Source: Bacillus yapensis (GTDB lineage: Bacteria; Bacillota; Bacilli; Bacillales; Cytobacillaceae). From it: a DNA stretch of 64,000 nucleotides. Both the position numbers and the translations under genes were made by a program. Of the stretch, positions 27,618 through 37,372 are shown piece by piece. The notes under the pieces are model-generated. The model did no database searches, was not told the DNA's origin, and was given only the letters and a program-made list of their open reading frames with translations. The stretch is from positions 101,794-165,793 of the forward strand of contig NZ_SUND01000012.1 of the NCBI RefSeq assembly GCF_005280205.1, in the 5' to 3' direction. Numbering within the stretch: the first letter of the stretch is position 1; each line of letters opens with the position of its first letter.

Positions 27618-28496
27618 GTGATTAAGGATCTTTTTACAAAACCGAAGAAGAAAAAGTATGCAACCATTCCTTCAGAGGCGGCAAAACAAGATGTCCCTGA
27701 AGGAATTATGACGAAATGTCCTAATTGCAAAAAAATCATGTACTCAAAAGAATTAGCCAAAAATCTTAAAGTTTGTTTCCATTGTGATTACCATTACCCA
27801 ATGAACTCAAAAGAGAGACTTGCTAGTTTCTTAGATGAAGATAGCTTTCAAGAAATAGATCGAGAATTAGTATCGACGAATCCACTTGGGTTTCCTGAGT
27901 ACCTAGAAAAGCTGGAAAAGGATAAGGAAAAAACCAATTTGAATGAGGCGGTTGTCACTGGTATGGGACGAGTAGATCAGCATGAAGTGGTCGTAGCTGT
28001 GATGGACTCCACCTTCCGAATGGGAAGCATGGGCTCTGTTGTTGGCGAAAAAATTACGCGAGCAATTGAAAAAGCTGACGAATTATCAGTTCCTTTTATC
28101 ATCTTTACAGCTTCCGGTGGGGCGAGAATGCAGGAAGGTGTATTAAGCTTGATGCAAATGGCAAAAACGAGTGTTGCTCTGAAAAGATTTAGTGATAACG
28201 GCGGACTTATTATCTCTATCATGACCCACCCAACAACAGGTGGGGTATCAGCAAGCTTTGCTTCTTTGGGGGATTATAATTTTGCTGAACCTGGAGCGTT
28301 GATTGGATTTGCAGGCCGAAGAATTATTGAGCAAACAATTCGTGAGGAACTGCCGGAAGACTTCCAGACAGCTGAATTCCTTTTAGAAAAAGGTCAGCTT
28401 GATGCAGTGATTGCAAGGGCTGAGTTGAAGGAAAAGATTGCAACGATCTTAGATATTCATCAACCAGGAGGTGATCTAGTATGGTTGGAGAATTAG
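27618..28496 (+). CDS. accD: Acetyl-CoA carboxylase carboxyltransferase subunit beta
   Basis: 292 residues; with AccA it transfers CO2 from carboxybiotin to acetyl-CoA, giving malonyl-CoA for fatty acid synthesis. An N-terminal C4 zinc ribbon (Cys34, 37, 53, 56) precedes the crotonase-type domain with [19 protein letters not shown] and [19 protein letters not shown] 27618 (VIKDLFTK, the family N-terminus) follows GGGGAGG; codons further upstream overlap the operator. The last 16 bases overlap accA. Confidence 0.96.
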   Translation: MIKDLFTKPKKKKYATIPSEAAKQDVPEGIMTKCPNCKKIMYSKELAKNLKVCFHCDYHYPMNSKERLASFLDEDSFQEIDRELVSTNPLGFPEYLEKLEKDKEKTNLNEAVVTGMGRVDQHEVVVAVMDSTFRMGSMGSVVGEKITRAIEKADELSVPFIIFTASGGARMQEGVLSLMQMAKTSVALKRFSDNGGLIISIMTHPTTGGVSASFASLGDYNFAEPGALIGFAGRRIIEQTIREELPEDFQTAEFLLEKGQLDAVIARAELKEKIATILDIHQPGGDLVWLEN

Positions 28497-29461
28497 AATT
28501 TGAAAAACCAGTGCTCGAATTAAGAAAGAAAATTGCCGAGTTAAAAGAGATTACAAAAGATGCAGACGTTGATCTGTCAGATGAAATTGAGAAACTAGAA
28601 GTCCGTCTAGAACGATTAGAAAAAGAGATATATGAAAATATGAAGCCTTGGGATCGGGTACAAATTGCTCGACACCCAAATCGACCAACTACATTAGATT
28701 ATATTCCTCTTCTTTTTACAGATTTCTTTGAAGTACATGGAGATCGTACCTTTGGGGATGACGCAGCGATTGTTGCGGGAGTTGGGAAATTTCAAGGTCT
28801 GCCCGTAACGATTATTGGTCATCAGCGCGGGAAGGACACGAAAGAAAATATTCGTAGAAACTTTGGGATGCCTCATCCAGAAGGGTATCGCAAAGCATTG
28901 CGGATAATGAAGCAAGCTGATAAGTTTGGAAGACCGATTATTTGTTTTATTGATACAAAGGGTGCTTTTCCTGGTAAAGCAGCTGAAGAACGAGGTCAAA
29001 GTGAAGCGATCGCTCGAAATCTATTCGAGATGGCGGGCCTTAAAGTTCCGGTTATTTGTATCGTCATTGGAGAAGGCGGAAGTGGTGGAGCTCTTGCACT
29101 AGGAGTTGGGAACCATCTTCATATGCTCGAGAATTCGACGTACTCCGTTATTTCTCCTGAGGGTGCAGCATCGATCCTATGGAAGGATGCTTCAAAAGCG
29201 AAGCAGGCTGCTGAAAAAATGAAGATTACAGCTCCCGATCTGAAGGAATTAAATGTTATTGATGAAATCATTCCTGAGGTCAAAGGTGGAGCACATAAGG
29301 ATAAGGATATACAAGCTCAAGCCATTCATGAAGTGATTTTGAAATCCCTTAAAGAATTGTTAAAGCTTTCTGAGCAGGAGCTTATCAATCAACGCTATGA
29401 AAAGTATAAAGCCATTGGCCAGTTTGATCTTCAAAATGAATACATCACGACAAATTCATGA
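28481..29461 (+). CDS. accA: Acetyl-CoA carboxylase carboxyltransferase subunit alpha
   Basis: 326 residues, partner of AccD. After an N-terminal helical hairpin ([15 protein letters not shown] and ERLEKEIYE) comes the crotonase domain with [15 protein letters not shown] and the oxyanion region. ATG 28481 is inside the end of accD with CAGGAGGTGAT upstream; the 16-bp overlap supports equal synthesis of both subunits. Ends at a strong terminator. Confidence 0.97.
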   Translation: MVGELEFEKPVLELRKKIAELKEITKDADVDLSDEIEKLEVRLERLEKEIYENMKPWDRVQIARHPNRPTTLDYIPLLFTDFFEVHGDRTFGDDAAIVAGVGKFQGLPVTIIGHQRGKDTKENIRRNFGMPHPEGYRKALRIMKQADKFGRPIICFIDTKGAFPGKAAEERGQSEAIARNLFEMAGLKVPVICIVIGEGGSGGALALGVGNHLHMLENSTYSVISPEGAASILWKDASKAKQAAEKMKITAPDLKELNVIDEIIPEVKGGAHKDKDIQAQAIHEVILKSLKELLKLSEQELINQRYEKYKAIGQFDLQNEYITTNS

Positions 29462-29479
29462 AGCGAATTAAGGTAGAAA

Positions 29480-29516
29480 CTCAAAAACGCGCTTGATAAA
29501 AGTGCGTTTTTTGAGT
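29480..29516 (+). terminator. Terminator of accDA
   Basis: CTCAAAAACGC (29480-29490) pairs with GCGTTTTTTGAG (29504-29515), with TTTTTT in the right arm. Confidence 0.78.
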
Positions 29517-29554
29517 TTAATTAAGAATGAAATATTATCTATTTCTAAAATCAT

Positions 29555-29734
29555 ATTAAACGCTTTCATTTAATAAATTATTCTGCCTATTTGCGAAAAC
29601 GTTTCCGTTAGTTGAGTAAGCTATGTATTTCGTGGTATTTTAGAGATAAATAATACACTACATTCTGTCTATAATAAGAAAGTGAATTGAATCTCAGGTG
29701 TAGGAGGATCGATTTCATAATGTCTGAAGCCTAA
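29555..29734 (+). promoter_or_regulatory. pfkA upstream region: cre-like sites, -10 and a five-codon leader frame
   Basis: The 358-bp gap before pfkA holds two cre-like sequences (ATTAAACGCTTTCA, 29555-29568, 12 of 14 positions; CGAAAACGTTTCCG, 29594-29607, weaker), a TATAAT at 29670-29675 with no good -35, and TAGGAGGA (29701-29708) followed by ATG TCT GAA GCC TAA (29720-29734). These are suggestive, not proven, control elements. Confidence 0.35.
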
Positions 29735-29867
29735 TGAAAAGCGAACGGAATGAATCGTAAGTAACATCTCGATAGTAGCTAGTAAAGTTTTCTAGTTTCG
29801 TTTTATTATGTGCCGTTGTGAAATTAATTCTATTAGATATTGAAATCAAGATAAATTTCTGAGGTGA

Positions 29868-30836
<969 letters not shown>

Positions 30837-30875
30837 CAATTTGTAGGAATATATATATGGGGGTTGGCATTTTAA

Positions 30876-32636
30876 ATGCGTAAAACAAAAATAGTTTGTA
30901 CGATTGGTCCAGCGAGTGAAAGTGTAGAAAAGCTTACACAATTGATGGAAGCAGGAATGAATGTAGCACGATTGAACTTTTCTCATGGAGATTTTGAGGA
31001 ACATGGCAATCGTATTAAAAATATTCGTGAAGCATCACAAAAATTAAACAAAAATGTTGCTATTCTACTTGATACAAAAGGTCCGGAAATCCGTACGAAT
31101 AATATGGTGAATGGTGCGATTGAATTAGAGGCAGGAAAGAACATTACTATTTCCATGACGGAAGTAGAAGGAACAGAAGATAAATTTTCTATTACATACG
31201 AAGGTTTAATTGATGATGTCGAAGCAGGATCAAAGATTCTACTTGATGATGGACTAATTGGACTTGAAGTAATTGAAATCGATCGTGCAGCGAAGGAAAT
31301 CCATACAAAAATCCTAAATAGTGGTACCCTGAAAAACAAAAAAGGGGTAAACGTTCCAGGTGTGTCAGTAAAACTTCCAGGTATTACTGAAAAAGACGCT
31401 AAGGATATTTTATTTGGAATTGAGCAAGGGGTTGATTTTATCGCAGCTTCTTTCGTTCGCCGTGCATCCGATGTGATGGAAATTCGCAAGCTTCTTGAAG
31501 AAAATAACGGAACACATATCAATATTATCCCGAAAATCGAAAACCAAGAGGGTGTTGATAATATCGACGAAATCCTTGAGGTATCTGATGGATTAATGGT
31601 TGCTCGTGGGGATCTTGGAGTTGAAATTCCTGCAGAAGAAGTACCATTAGTTCAGAAGAACTTGATTAAGAAATGTAATGATCTTGGAAAGCCTGTTATC
31701 ACTGCTACGCAAATGCTTGATTCTATGCAAAGAAATCCACGTCCAACTCGTGCTGAGGCAAGTGACGTGGCGAACGCTATCTTTGATGGAACAGATGCAA
31801 TCATGCTTTCTGGTGAAACAGCTGCAGGTATGTATCCAGTTGAAGCTGTGCAAACAATGCACAATATTGCTTCTCGTGCAGAAACTGCGCTTGATCATAA
31901 GCGTCTATTATCGAAGCGTACAAAAGAAAGTGATACAAATATTACGGATGCAATTGGTCAATCCGTTGCTCATACTGCTTTGAATTTATCTGTAAGTGCG
32001 ATTATCACACCTACAGAGAGCGGACATACAGCACGTATGATTTCTAAGTATCGTCCAAAAGCTCCGATTGTGGCCGTTACTTCACACCCTAGTGTATATC
32101 GTCGTCTCGCACTTGTATGGGGCGTATACCCTCAGTTAGGTGTTCAAGCAGACACAACTGACGATATGTTAGATACAGCGGTACAAGCAAGCTTAAATTG
32201 CCAAATTGTGAAGCATGGGGATCTTGTTGTGATTACGGCAGGAGTACCAGTTGGAGAATCTGGCACAACGAACTTAATGAAAATTCATCTTGTTGGAGAT
32301 GTGCTTGTAAAAGCGCAAGGAATCGGACGCAAGTCTTCTTACGGTAAAGTAGTCGTTGCTCGTGATGCAAAAGAAGCTTTAGCAAAAGTGACAGAAGGAT
32401 CTGTCCTTGTGACAATTGGTTCTGATGCAGACATGGTTCCAGCAATCGAGAAAAGCAGTGCATTAATTACAGAAGAAGGTGGCTTAACAAGTCATGCTGC
32501 TGTAGTAGGCTTAAGCTTAGGAATTCCAGTTATCGTTGGTGCAGAAAATGCTACATCGATTTTAAAAGATGGACAAGAGATTACTGTAGATGCAAATCGT
32601 GGTGTCGTTTATAACGGTCACGCAAGCGTACTTTAA
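30876..32636 (+). CDS. pyk: Pyruvate kinase (with C-terminal PEP-utilizer domain)
   Basis: 586 residues; PEP + ADP to pyruvate + ATP. The N-terminal barrel has [13 protein letters not shown] and the catalytic [28 protein letters not shown] and TATQMLDSM follow. Beyond the usual ~470 residues is the extra C-terminal domain typical of Bacillus/Geobacillus enzymes, related to PEP-utilizing mobile domains, with [12 protein letters not shown] retaining its histidine. ATG 30876 has only a moderate GGGGGTTGG site. A strong terminator follows. Confidence 0.98.
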   Translation: MRKTKIVCTIGPASESVEKLTQLMEAGMNVARLNFSHGDFEEHGNRIKNIREASQKLNKNVAILLDTKGPEIRTNNMVNGAIELEAGKNITISMTEVEGTEDKFSITYEGLIDDVEAGSKILLDDGLIGLEVIEIDRAAKEIHTKILNSGTLKNKKGVNVPGVSVKLPGITEKDAKDILFGIEQGVDFIAASFVRRASDVMEIRKLLEENNGTHINIIPKIENQEGVDNIDEILEVSDGLMVARGDLGVEIPAEEVPLVQKNLIKKCNDLGKPVITATQMLDSMQRNPRPTRAEASDVANAIFDGTDAIMLSGETAAGMYPVEAVQTMHNIASRAETALDHKRLLSKRTKESDTNITDAIGQSVAHTALNLSVSAIITPTESGHTARMISKYRPKAPIVAVTSHPSVYRRLALVWGVYPQLGVQADTTDDMLDTAVQASLNCQIVKHGDLVVITAGVPVGESGTTNLMKIHLVGDVLVKAQGIGRKSSYGKVVVARDAKEALAKVTEGSVLVTIGSDADMVPAIEKSSALITEEGGLTSHAAVVGLSLGIPVIVGAENATSILKDGQEITVDANRGVVYNGHASVL

Positions 32637-32645
32637 TAAGCTGTA

Positions 32646-32676
32646 AAAAGGAAGGGGAGACCCCTTCCTTTTTTTA
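32646..32676 (+). terminator. Terminator of pfkA-pyk
   Basis: AAAGGAAGGGG (32646-32656 region) and CCCCTTCCTTT with a three-base loop, then a T run. Confidence 0.9.
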
Positions 32677-32693
32677 GAATTAAGAGGGGGATC

Positions 32694-33086
32694 ATGGTGA
32701 AGAATTTTCTCTTATTGTTATTTATCGTTATTCCAGCTTGTGAAATAGGTGTATTGCTTTTATCGGGGAATTTAATCGGTGTATGGCCAACTGTTGGGCT
32801 TATCATCCTAACCGGTGTACTTGGAACGTATTTAGCGAAAAAACAAGGCTTAGAAACGTTAAGACGTGCTCAAACTGAAATGCAATATGGAAGACCACCT
32901 GGAGAGTCGATCATCGATGGTGTTTGTATCCTAGTTGGAGGCGTGTTACTTCTTTCACCAGGTTTCCTAACGGATATAGCAGGATTATTATTGCTCATTC
33001 CACAAACGAGGAAACTGTTTAGAGGGCTTATTAAAAGTGGATTAAGAAAATGGATGGATCGTAACACTTTTACGATCATTAGATAG
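32694..33086 (+). CDS. fxsA: FxsA-family membrane protein (YtzA)
   Basis: 130 residues with the FxsA pattern: helix (3-21), helix (24-46) ending GTYLAKKQG, an amphipathic loop, then IIDGVCILVGGVLLLSPGFLTDIAGLLLL (75-103) and a basic tail. FxsA of E. coli relieves F-plasmid exclusion of phage T7 when overproduced; normal role unknown. ATG 32694 or GTG 32697 could start it (GAGGGGG at 32683-32689). The last gene before the accessory cassette. Confidence 0.88.
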   Translation: MVKNFLLLLFIVIPACEIGVLLLSGNLIGVWPTVGLIILTGVLGTYLAKKQGLETLRRAQTEMQYGRPPGESIIDGVCILVGGVLLLSPGFLTDIAGLLLLIPQTRKLFRGLIKSGLRKWMDRNTFTIIR

Positions 33087-33151
33087 GTAGACGTTTTTTG
33101 GGGAGGAACCGGGCTAGATACCGAACTGAGCCGAGCAGCATCCGAACTGAA

Positions 33152-33379
33152 AAATAGACGGATTAATTCCGCTAAACTAGTGATTTTTATTAAAGAATGC
33201 TTACATAAACGGAGAAAAGCCCCTTATTGACTCGAAAACAGTGAAAATGAGGGTTTTTTCTCAGCATAGTCGGAAAAACTCCGCTTATCTATTCCGAAAC
33301 GACCTTCATCAAATATCTAACCGGAAAAAATCCGCTTATATTCTGTATGCTGTTTACTCGATTAAGCACAAGACCTCAT
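33152..33379. repeat. Direct repeat, copy 1 (left flank of accessory cassette)
   Basis: About 228 bp that recur at 34921-35149 with some ten substitutions and one single-base indel (about 95% identity). It contains four small CGGA...TCCG-type palindromes at 33159, 33210, 33271 and 33321, spaced 51, 61 and 50 bases. No coding capacity. Just upstream, CCGAACTGA occurs twice (33121-33129, 33142-33150). Confidence 0.9.
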
Positions 33380-33647
33380 TTTGATGCATTACGGTAAAAC
33401 ATACATTCAAATAAAATAGATTGACAAATCTAACAATTTATTTAAACTAAAAATAGCTCTATCTTCAATTTCCTCTCACTAAATCTTCTTTTAGGTTACC
33501 TATTCCGCAAGTCTTTAATTGTCTTTTTCCACTTTTCTATTGAAACCGCATTTAATCTATTTTTCACCAGCTCACCAGCATTAACACCCTTTCGCTTAAA
33601 AAAACTGTCCGAATTTAAAATGAATAAACAAAGGAGATGATTCATTA
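33380..33647. other. AT-rich non-coding stretch before the zinc-ribbon gene
   Basis: About 270 bases after repeat copy 1 with stop codons in all frames I checked. It must hold the promoter of the 33648 gene, but I see no clear -35/-10, terminator or repeat. Confidence 0.4.
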
Positions 33648-34109
33648 GTGGCATCACTTATGTATGCTATTAAATGTCCATGTTGTGGACGTTCTGCTTT
33701 GGAGGATAATTATTACAAAAGTCATGAAATGTACATTTTTTGTATGAGGTGCGGATATTACTACACCAAAACAATACAGAAATATACTAAAAACTCAATT
33801 GAGTATAAGGAAAAGAAGAGTGAAGGACACGGTGTATTTGTATTAGAAAAGAAAGACGGAAGTCGGGAAAAGGTGGCTTTGAACGATAGCCTAACTTCTG
33901 CACAATTAGAAGAGTTTACAGCTTCATTCATGGATAGCAATGTAAACCAGGAGAGAAGCTACTTCGTATCTTTCGAAAACGGAGTATTTACGATACTAGC
34001 TGGCAACCCACCAGAAAACTTCTACCTTTCATTTGATGAGTATAAGGAAAAGATGTTTGCCAAGTACGGAGTTTCTGAATATGATTTTATGGTTCCAATC
34101 GAGGAATAA
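33648..34109 (+). CDS. Zinc-ribbon protein of unknown function (accessory)
   Basis: 153 residues. Cys10 and Cys13 (CPCC) with Cys32 and Cys35 (CMRC) form a probable zinc ribbon in residues 8-37, followed by aromatic/basic GYYYTKTIQKYTKN and a soluble acidic domain. No family recognised. GTG 33648 follows AAGGAGATGA. It lies in the repeat-bracketed interval with the nuclease gene, 147 bases upstream of it; joint function is possible but not shown. Confidence 0.65.
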   Translation: MASLMYAIKCPCCGRSALEDNYYKSHEMYIFCMRCGYYYTKTIQKYTKNSIEYKEKKSEGHGVFVLEKKDGSREKVALNDSLTSAQLEEFTASFMDSNVNQERSYFVSFENGVFTILAGNPPENFYLSFDEYKEKMFAKYGVSEYDFMVPIEE

Positions 34110-34256
34110 ATAACATCAAACTTTAATTGTGAGAAAATTGAGGAAGAGCATTTTTCAAATTCATTTAATCTAACTGTATATTTGGCCACTTATTTTAAAT
34201 AACAAGGCTAAAGTATGCTCTTAAAAAACATTAATTACAAAATGAGGAGAGATGCT

Positions 34257-34919
34257 ATGGGGTTTGAAAAAGAATACCAGGACTTTTTGGATGCACATTT
34301 GCAGGCAAGAACCGGCGAACGATTACGGCGTTTACAAGAAGGGCATAGCCAGGCTGAAATGTTGTTCTTGATGCAAGTTTGGTGGCCAATATTTTTTCAC
34401 TTCAAGTACCTTCATCCAGAATATGAAGTCGATGATTTCAAGGATGGCAAGAGATATTTAGATTTTGCTTATATTCGTCCCGGCGTCCGATTATGCTTTG
34501 AGGTCGACGGATATGGACCTCACCTAGGGAACATAAGTAGATGGCAATTTTCCGACAACCTGGAACGTCAAAATCAGTTGGTAATTGACGGATGGACCGT
34601 GATCCGCTTTTCTTATGATCAAGTGAAAGAGAAGCCTCGTCGATGCCAACAGATTGTTCAGCAAGTGATTGGCCAATGGTTGGGTGATGAGTTGGAACAA
34701 AAATCCTTGACCATTGTTGAAAAGGAAATACTTAGGCTAGCGGTTCGAAAAGGAGAAGCCATATCCCCTAAAGAAGTCGGGCAGTATTTGAAGCTAAGTG
34801 ACAAGACGGTAAAAAAAGTACTTTCTAAACTAGTCGATAAAAAGATGCTGATTCCCGCATCAGGAATTAAAAGGGTCCGCACCTATCGGTTGGGAGAGCA
34901 GGTTAAGCGTCCGATCTAA
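34257..34919 (+). CDS. DUF559/Vsr-like endonuclease with C-terminal winged helix
   Basis: 220 residues. The centre resembles the DUF559/very-short-patch-repair branch of PD-(D/E)XK nucleases: Glu34, Asp69 (RYLDFAYI), Glu82-x-Asp84 (CFEVDGYG), then NLERQNQLVIDGWTVIRFSY (101-120) with the family's R.N and GW positions. Residues ~150-212 look like a winged helix (SPKEVGQYLKLSDKTVKKVLSKL). So it probably binds and may cut or repair DNA; no methylase is nearby. Databases often give this architecture vague regulator names. ATG 34257 follows GAGGAGAG. Its stop codon touches repeat copy 2. Confidence 0.72.
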   Translation: MGFEKEYQDFLDAHLQARTGERLRRLQEGHSQAEMLFLMQVWWPIFFHFKYLHPEYEVDDFKDGKRYLDFAYIRPGVRLCFEVDGYGPHLGNISRWQFSDNLERQNQLVIDGWTVIRFSYDQVKEKPRRCQQIVQQVIGQWLGDELEQKSLTIVEKEILRLAVRKGEAISPKEVGQYLKLSDKTVKKVLSKLVDKKMLIPASGIKRVRTYRLGEQVKRPI

Positions 34920-34920
34920 T

Positions 34921-35149
34921 AAATAGACGGATTAATTCCGCTAAACTAGTGATTTTTATTAAAGAATGGCTTATATAAACGGAGAAAAGACCCTTATTGA
35001 CTCGAAAACAGTGAAAATGAGGGTTTTTTCTTAGCATAGTCGGAAAAGCTCCGCCTATCTATTCCGAAACGACCTTCATCAAATATCTAACCGGAAAAAA
35101 TCCGCTTATATTCTGTATGCTATTTATTCGATTAAGTACATGACATCAT
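34921..35149. repeat. Direct repeat, copy 2 (right flank of accessory cassette)
   Basis: Second copy of the ~228-bp repeat, same orientation, beginning one base after the nuclease stop codon. Recombination between the copies would remove about 1.77 kb with both accessory genes and leave one repeat between fxsA and ytvI. Confidence 0.9.
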
Positions 35150-35199
35150 ATTTAAAAGAGAGTGAGTCCGAGAGAACCTGTTTTGATTGTATTCTTCCT

Positions 35200-35243
35200 A
35201 AAAAGTAAAACTCGCCAATTCTTTTGGCGAGTTTTACTTTTTT
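35200..35243. terminator. Terminator of ytvI
   Basis: AAAAGTAAAACTCGCCA (35201-35217) pairs perfectly with TGGCGAGTTTTACTTTT (35225-35241), with A and T runs at the two sides; bidirectional. Confidence 0.9.
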
Positions 35244-35250
35244 ATACAAA

Positions 35251-36357
35251 TTATCCTTTAATATAGCCCCAAAGATCCTTAAATACACTAGCCCGATGAA
35301 GCGTTGTAAGTATGACTAGAGTCACTGGACCAACGATCAAGCCTAAAAAGCCAATCAGCTTAAATCCTACAAACAATGCAATTAGTGTCGCAAGTGGGTC
35401 TAGTCCAATATTGGAGGAAAGAACCTTTGGCTCCATGACTTGTCTTTGCACGAGAACAATAACATAAAGAACGCCTAAACCGATTGCTAAAGGAATCTCA
35501 CCTATGAGCGCTTCGTAGATAATCCATGGCACGAATATCAACCCGGTACCTAAATAAGGGATAATATCAACAAGTCCTGTTACCAGCGCTATCGTAATGG
35601 CATAATCTACTCGAAGAATAAGTAAACCGACTAGGATGATAATGGTTGTGATCGAAATCAAAGTAAGCTGGGCTTTGACAAAACCGAACAGAGCCTTTTT
35701 TAAATCACTAAAAACAGTTTTTCCACTAGATTTAGCTTTGGCCGGAATGAGTTTTCCAACACGTGCAGATAATCGATACCAATCCTTGCTAATAAAAAAT
35801 GTTGCGAGCAATGAAAAGATCACGACGGTTGCAGCATTAGGAAACCAAGAGAAGATATTAGGAATCTTTTCAAAAAAGTTTTGAATGAAATCACCTAATG
35901 TCGTACCAATCGTTCTTCCGACATTTTCAATATTCTCTAGGATAGTGTTTTGTTGGCCTGTCCCAAGATTGTCAAACATATTTGAGAGCTGATTATAAAG
36001 TGGAATAATTTGTGATGCAAACAGGTGCTCAATGTAATCAATTAATGTTTCAAGATGTGTTGGAACAACCTGAGCTAAATAGTCAGCTCCTGAAACTATT
36101 TCAGCGACCAATAGCGTAATTAATCCTGCGAAAAGGGCAAAAATAATCAGCAGACTCACGATTACTGCTAATACTCTGGGCATTCGTGCTTTCGTATTAA
36201 AAAAATTCACTAATGGATTCATCATAAACGCGATCAGAAAGCCGATGATAAAAGGATAGGTTACCTTTGAAAGGTAGAAAAGTGCTAGAAAACTAACAAT
36301 AACGATGCTTATGACTAAAATAAATCTAAGGGTTCGATGCAAATATGTATAGTTCAT
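35251..36357 (-). CDS. ytvI: Sporulation integral membrane protein YtvI (AI-2E transporter family)
   Basis: 368 residues, seven to eight helices in the AI-2E/UPF0118 pattern: helices near 9-45, 60-85, 150-175, then KSSGKTVFSDLKKALFGFVKAQL and a C-terminal run of helices with IIPYLGTGLIFVPWIIYE and the late PKVLSSNIGLDPLATLIALF. Named YtvI for sporulation-associated members; transport substrate unknown. ATG 36357 (MNYTYLHR) follows AAAGGAGGTTCCT. Confidence 0.9.
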   Translation of the reverse strand: MNYTYLHRTLRFILVISIVIVSFLALFYLSKVTYPFIIGFLIAFMMNPLVNFFNTKARMPRVLAVIVSLLIIFALFAGLITLLVAEIVSGADYLAQVVPTHLETLIDYIEHLFASQIIPLYNQLSNMFDNLGTGQQNTILENIENVGRTIGTTLGDFIQNFFEKIPNIFSWFPNAATVVIFSLLATFFISKDWYRLSARVGKLIPAKAKSSGKTVFSDLKKALFGFVKAQLTLISITTIIILVGLLILRVDYAITIALVTGLVDIIPYLGTGLIFVPWIIYEALIGEIPLAIGLGVLYVIVLVQRQVMEPKVLSSNIGLDPLATLIALFVGFKLIGFLGLIVGPVTLVILTTLHRASVFKDLWGYIKG

Positions 36358-36526
36358 AGGAACCTCCTTTTGCAAATTTTTTACCTATGGTTCATACTTT
36401 GTTTAATACTACGTTTTATCACAGTAAAAGATTCTATTAGTCAGTTTTTTTTTGAGAGTTTGTCCAATGTATATGACTAATTTCTATGTTGAGATAACAA
36501 TACATCGAGAAAGGGTGTAGAAATCT

Positions 36527-36988
36527 GTGTTTTCCCAGTCACTTATTTTTTTACTTCTTTTGTTGGGGATTGGATTAATTGTTAAAAACAATGGACTAAT
36601 TATTGCCATTGCTTTCCTTATTATTATGAAAGTTATTGGTGTAGATTCAAAGTATTTTGCATTTATTCATTCAAAAGGTATTAATTGGGGAGTTATTGTC
36701 ATCACAATTGCCGTTCTTGCACCAATTGCTAGTGGGGAAATTGGCTTTAAAGAATTAACAAGTGCATTCAAGTCTCCTTACGCATGGATAGCGTTGATAT
36801 CTGGGATGGTTGTTGCCCTCTTAGCGAAAAATGGGATTACTTTATTAGCAAAGGATCCACATATAACATCTGCCCTCGTTCTAGGGACAATTTTAGCAGT
36901 GTCTATCTTTAAAGGTGTGGCTGTTGGCCCATTAATTGGTGCTGGAATTGCTTATATGGTCATGAGAGTATTCGATTTTTTTAAGTAG
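36527..36988 (+). CDS. ytwI: DUF441 membrane protein YtwI
   Basis: 153 residues, four helices (about 4-33, 52-72, 86-103, 112-147), DUF441 family, function unknown. GTG 36527 has AAAGGGTGT nine bases upstream. Conserved before citZ in Bacillus. Confidence 0.9.
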   Translation: MFSQSLIFLLLLLGIGLIVKNNGLIIAIAFLIIMKVIGVDSKYFAFIHSKGINWGVIVITIAVLAPIASGEIGFKELTSAFKSPYAWIALISGMVVALLAKNGITLLAKDPHITSALVLGTILAVSIFKGVAVGPLIGAGIAYMVMRVFDFFK

Positions 36989-37104
36989 AATACTCTTAAT
37001 CTTGCTTTATGAGTATTAAAAATGATAACCTTTTCATAAGCGGTGAAATAATTCTTTATTTTTCTAATAAAATATTAATTTTTTCACATTTTAGCCACAT
37101 TCCG

Positions 37105-37153
37105 TTCACAAAAGTCAGATAATTGTTTATAATAGGACTTGTAAGCGCATCCG
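37105..37153 (+). promoter_or_regulatory. citZ promoter with overlapping cre-like site
   Basis: TTCACA (37105-37110), exact 17-bp spacer, TATAAT (37128-37133) predict a start near 37140. TGTAAGCGCATCCG (37140-37153) matches cre in 11 of 14 positions and would cover the start, fitting repression by CcpA. ATAA/TTAT half-sites around 37047-37060 and over the -10 could bind CcpC, a weaker guess. Confidence 0.6.
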
Positions 37154-37192
37154 TCTTATGATCCGCAACAAACATTTATTTGGTTTTTTTTA

Positions 37193-37300
37193 AGAAAATG
37201 AAAGCATTTTCTTTTCGATGTTATTGAGCAAGCGCTCAACCATTTAAAGAATGGTCTGTGGCTCGGCATTTGTTGCCGACTTATTGGTCTAACGAAGACC
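37193..37300 (+). ncRNA. Structured 5' leader of citZ: five consecutive hairpins
   Basis: Five perfect stems follow one another: AGAAAATG/CATTTTCT (37193-37212), TTGAGC/GCTCAA (37224-37239), ACCATT/AATGGT (37239-37255), TCGGCA/TGCCGA (37263-37279) and GGTCT/AGACC (37286-37300), with loops of 4-5 bases. The untranslated leader would be about 230 nt. In B. subtilis, aconitase has been reported to bind the citZ leader RNA, one reason to look here. Confidence 0.6.
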
Positions 37301-37372
37301 GCATAGATAGACGTTTGTAAAAGTACAGACAAAGGGTATGGGGAAATTTATTTGGTAAAGGAGAGAGTTAAG

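Noticed and set aside
33087..35250. Prophage, ICE or CRISPR in the accessory interval
   Set aside because: No integrase, att-type short repeats at a tRNA, phage genes or spacer array; only two genes between long direct repeats.
36989..37017. AATACTC/GAGTATT hairpin after ytwI as terminator
   Set aside because: No T tract after the stem; too weak to list.
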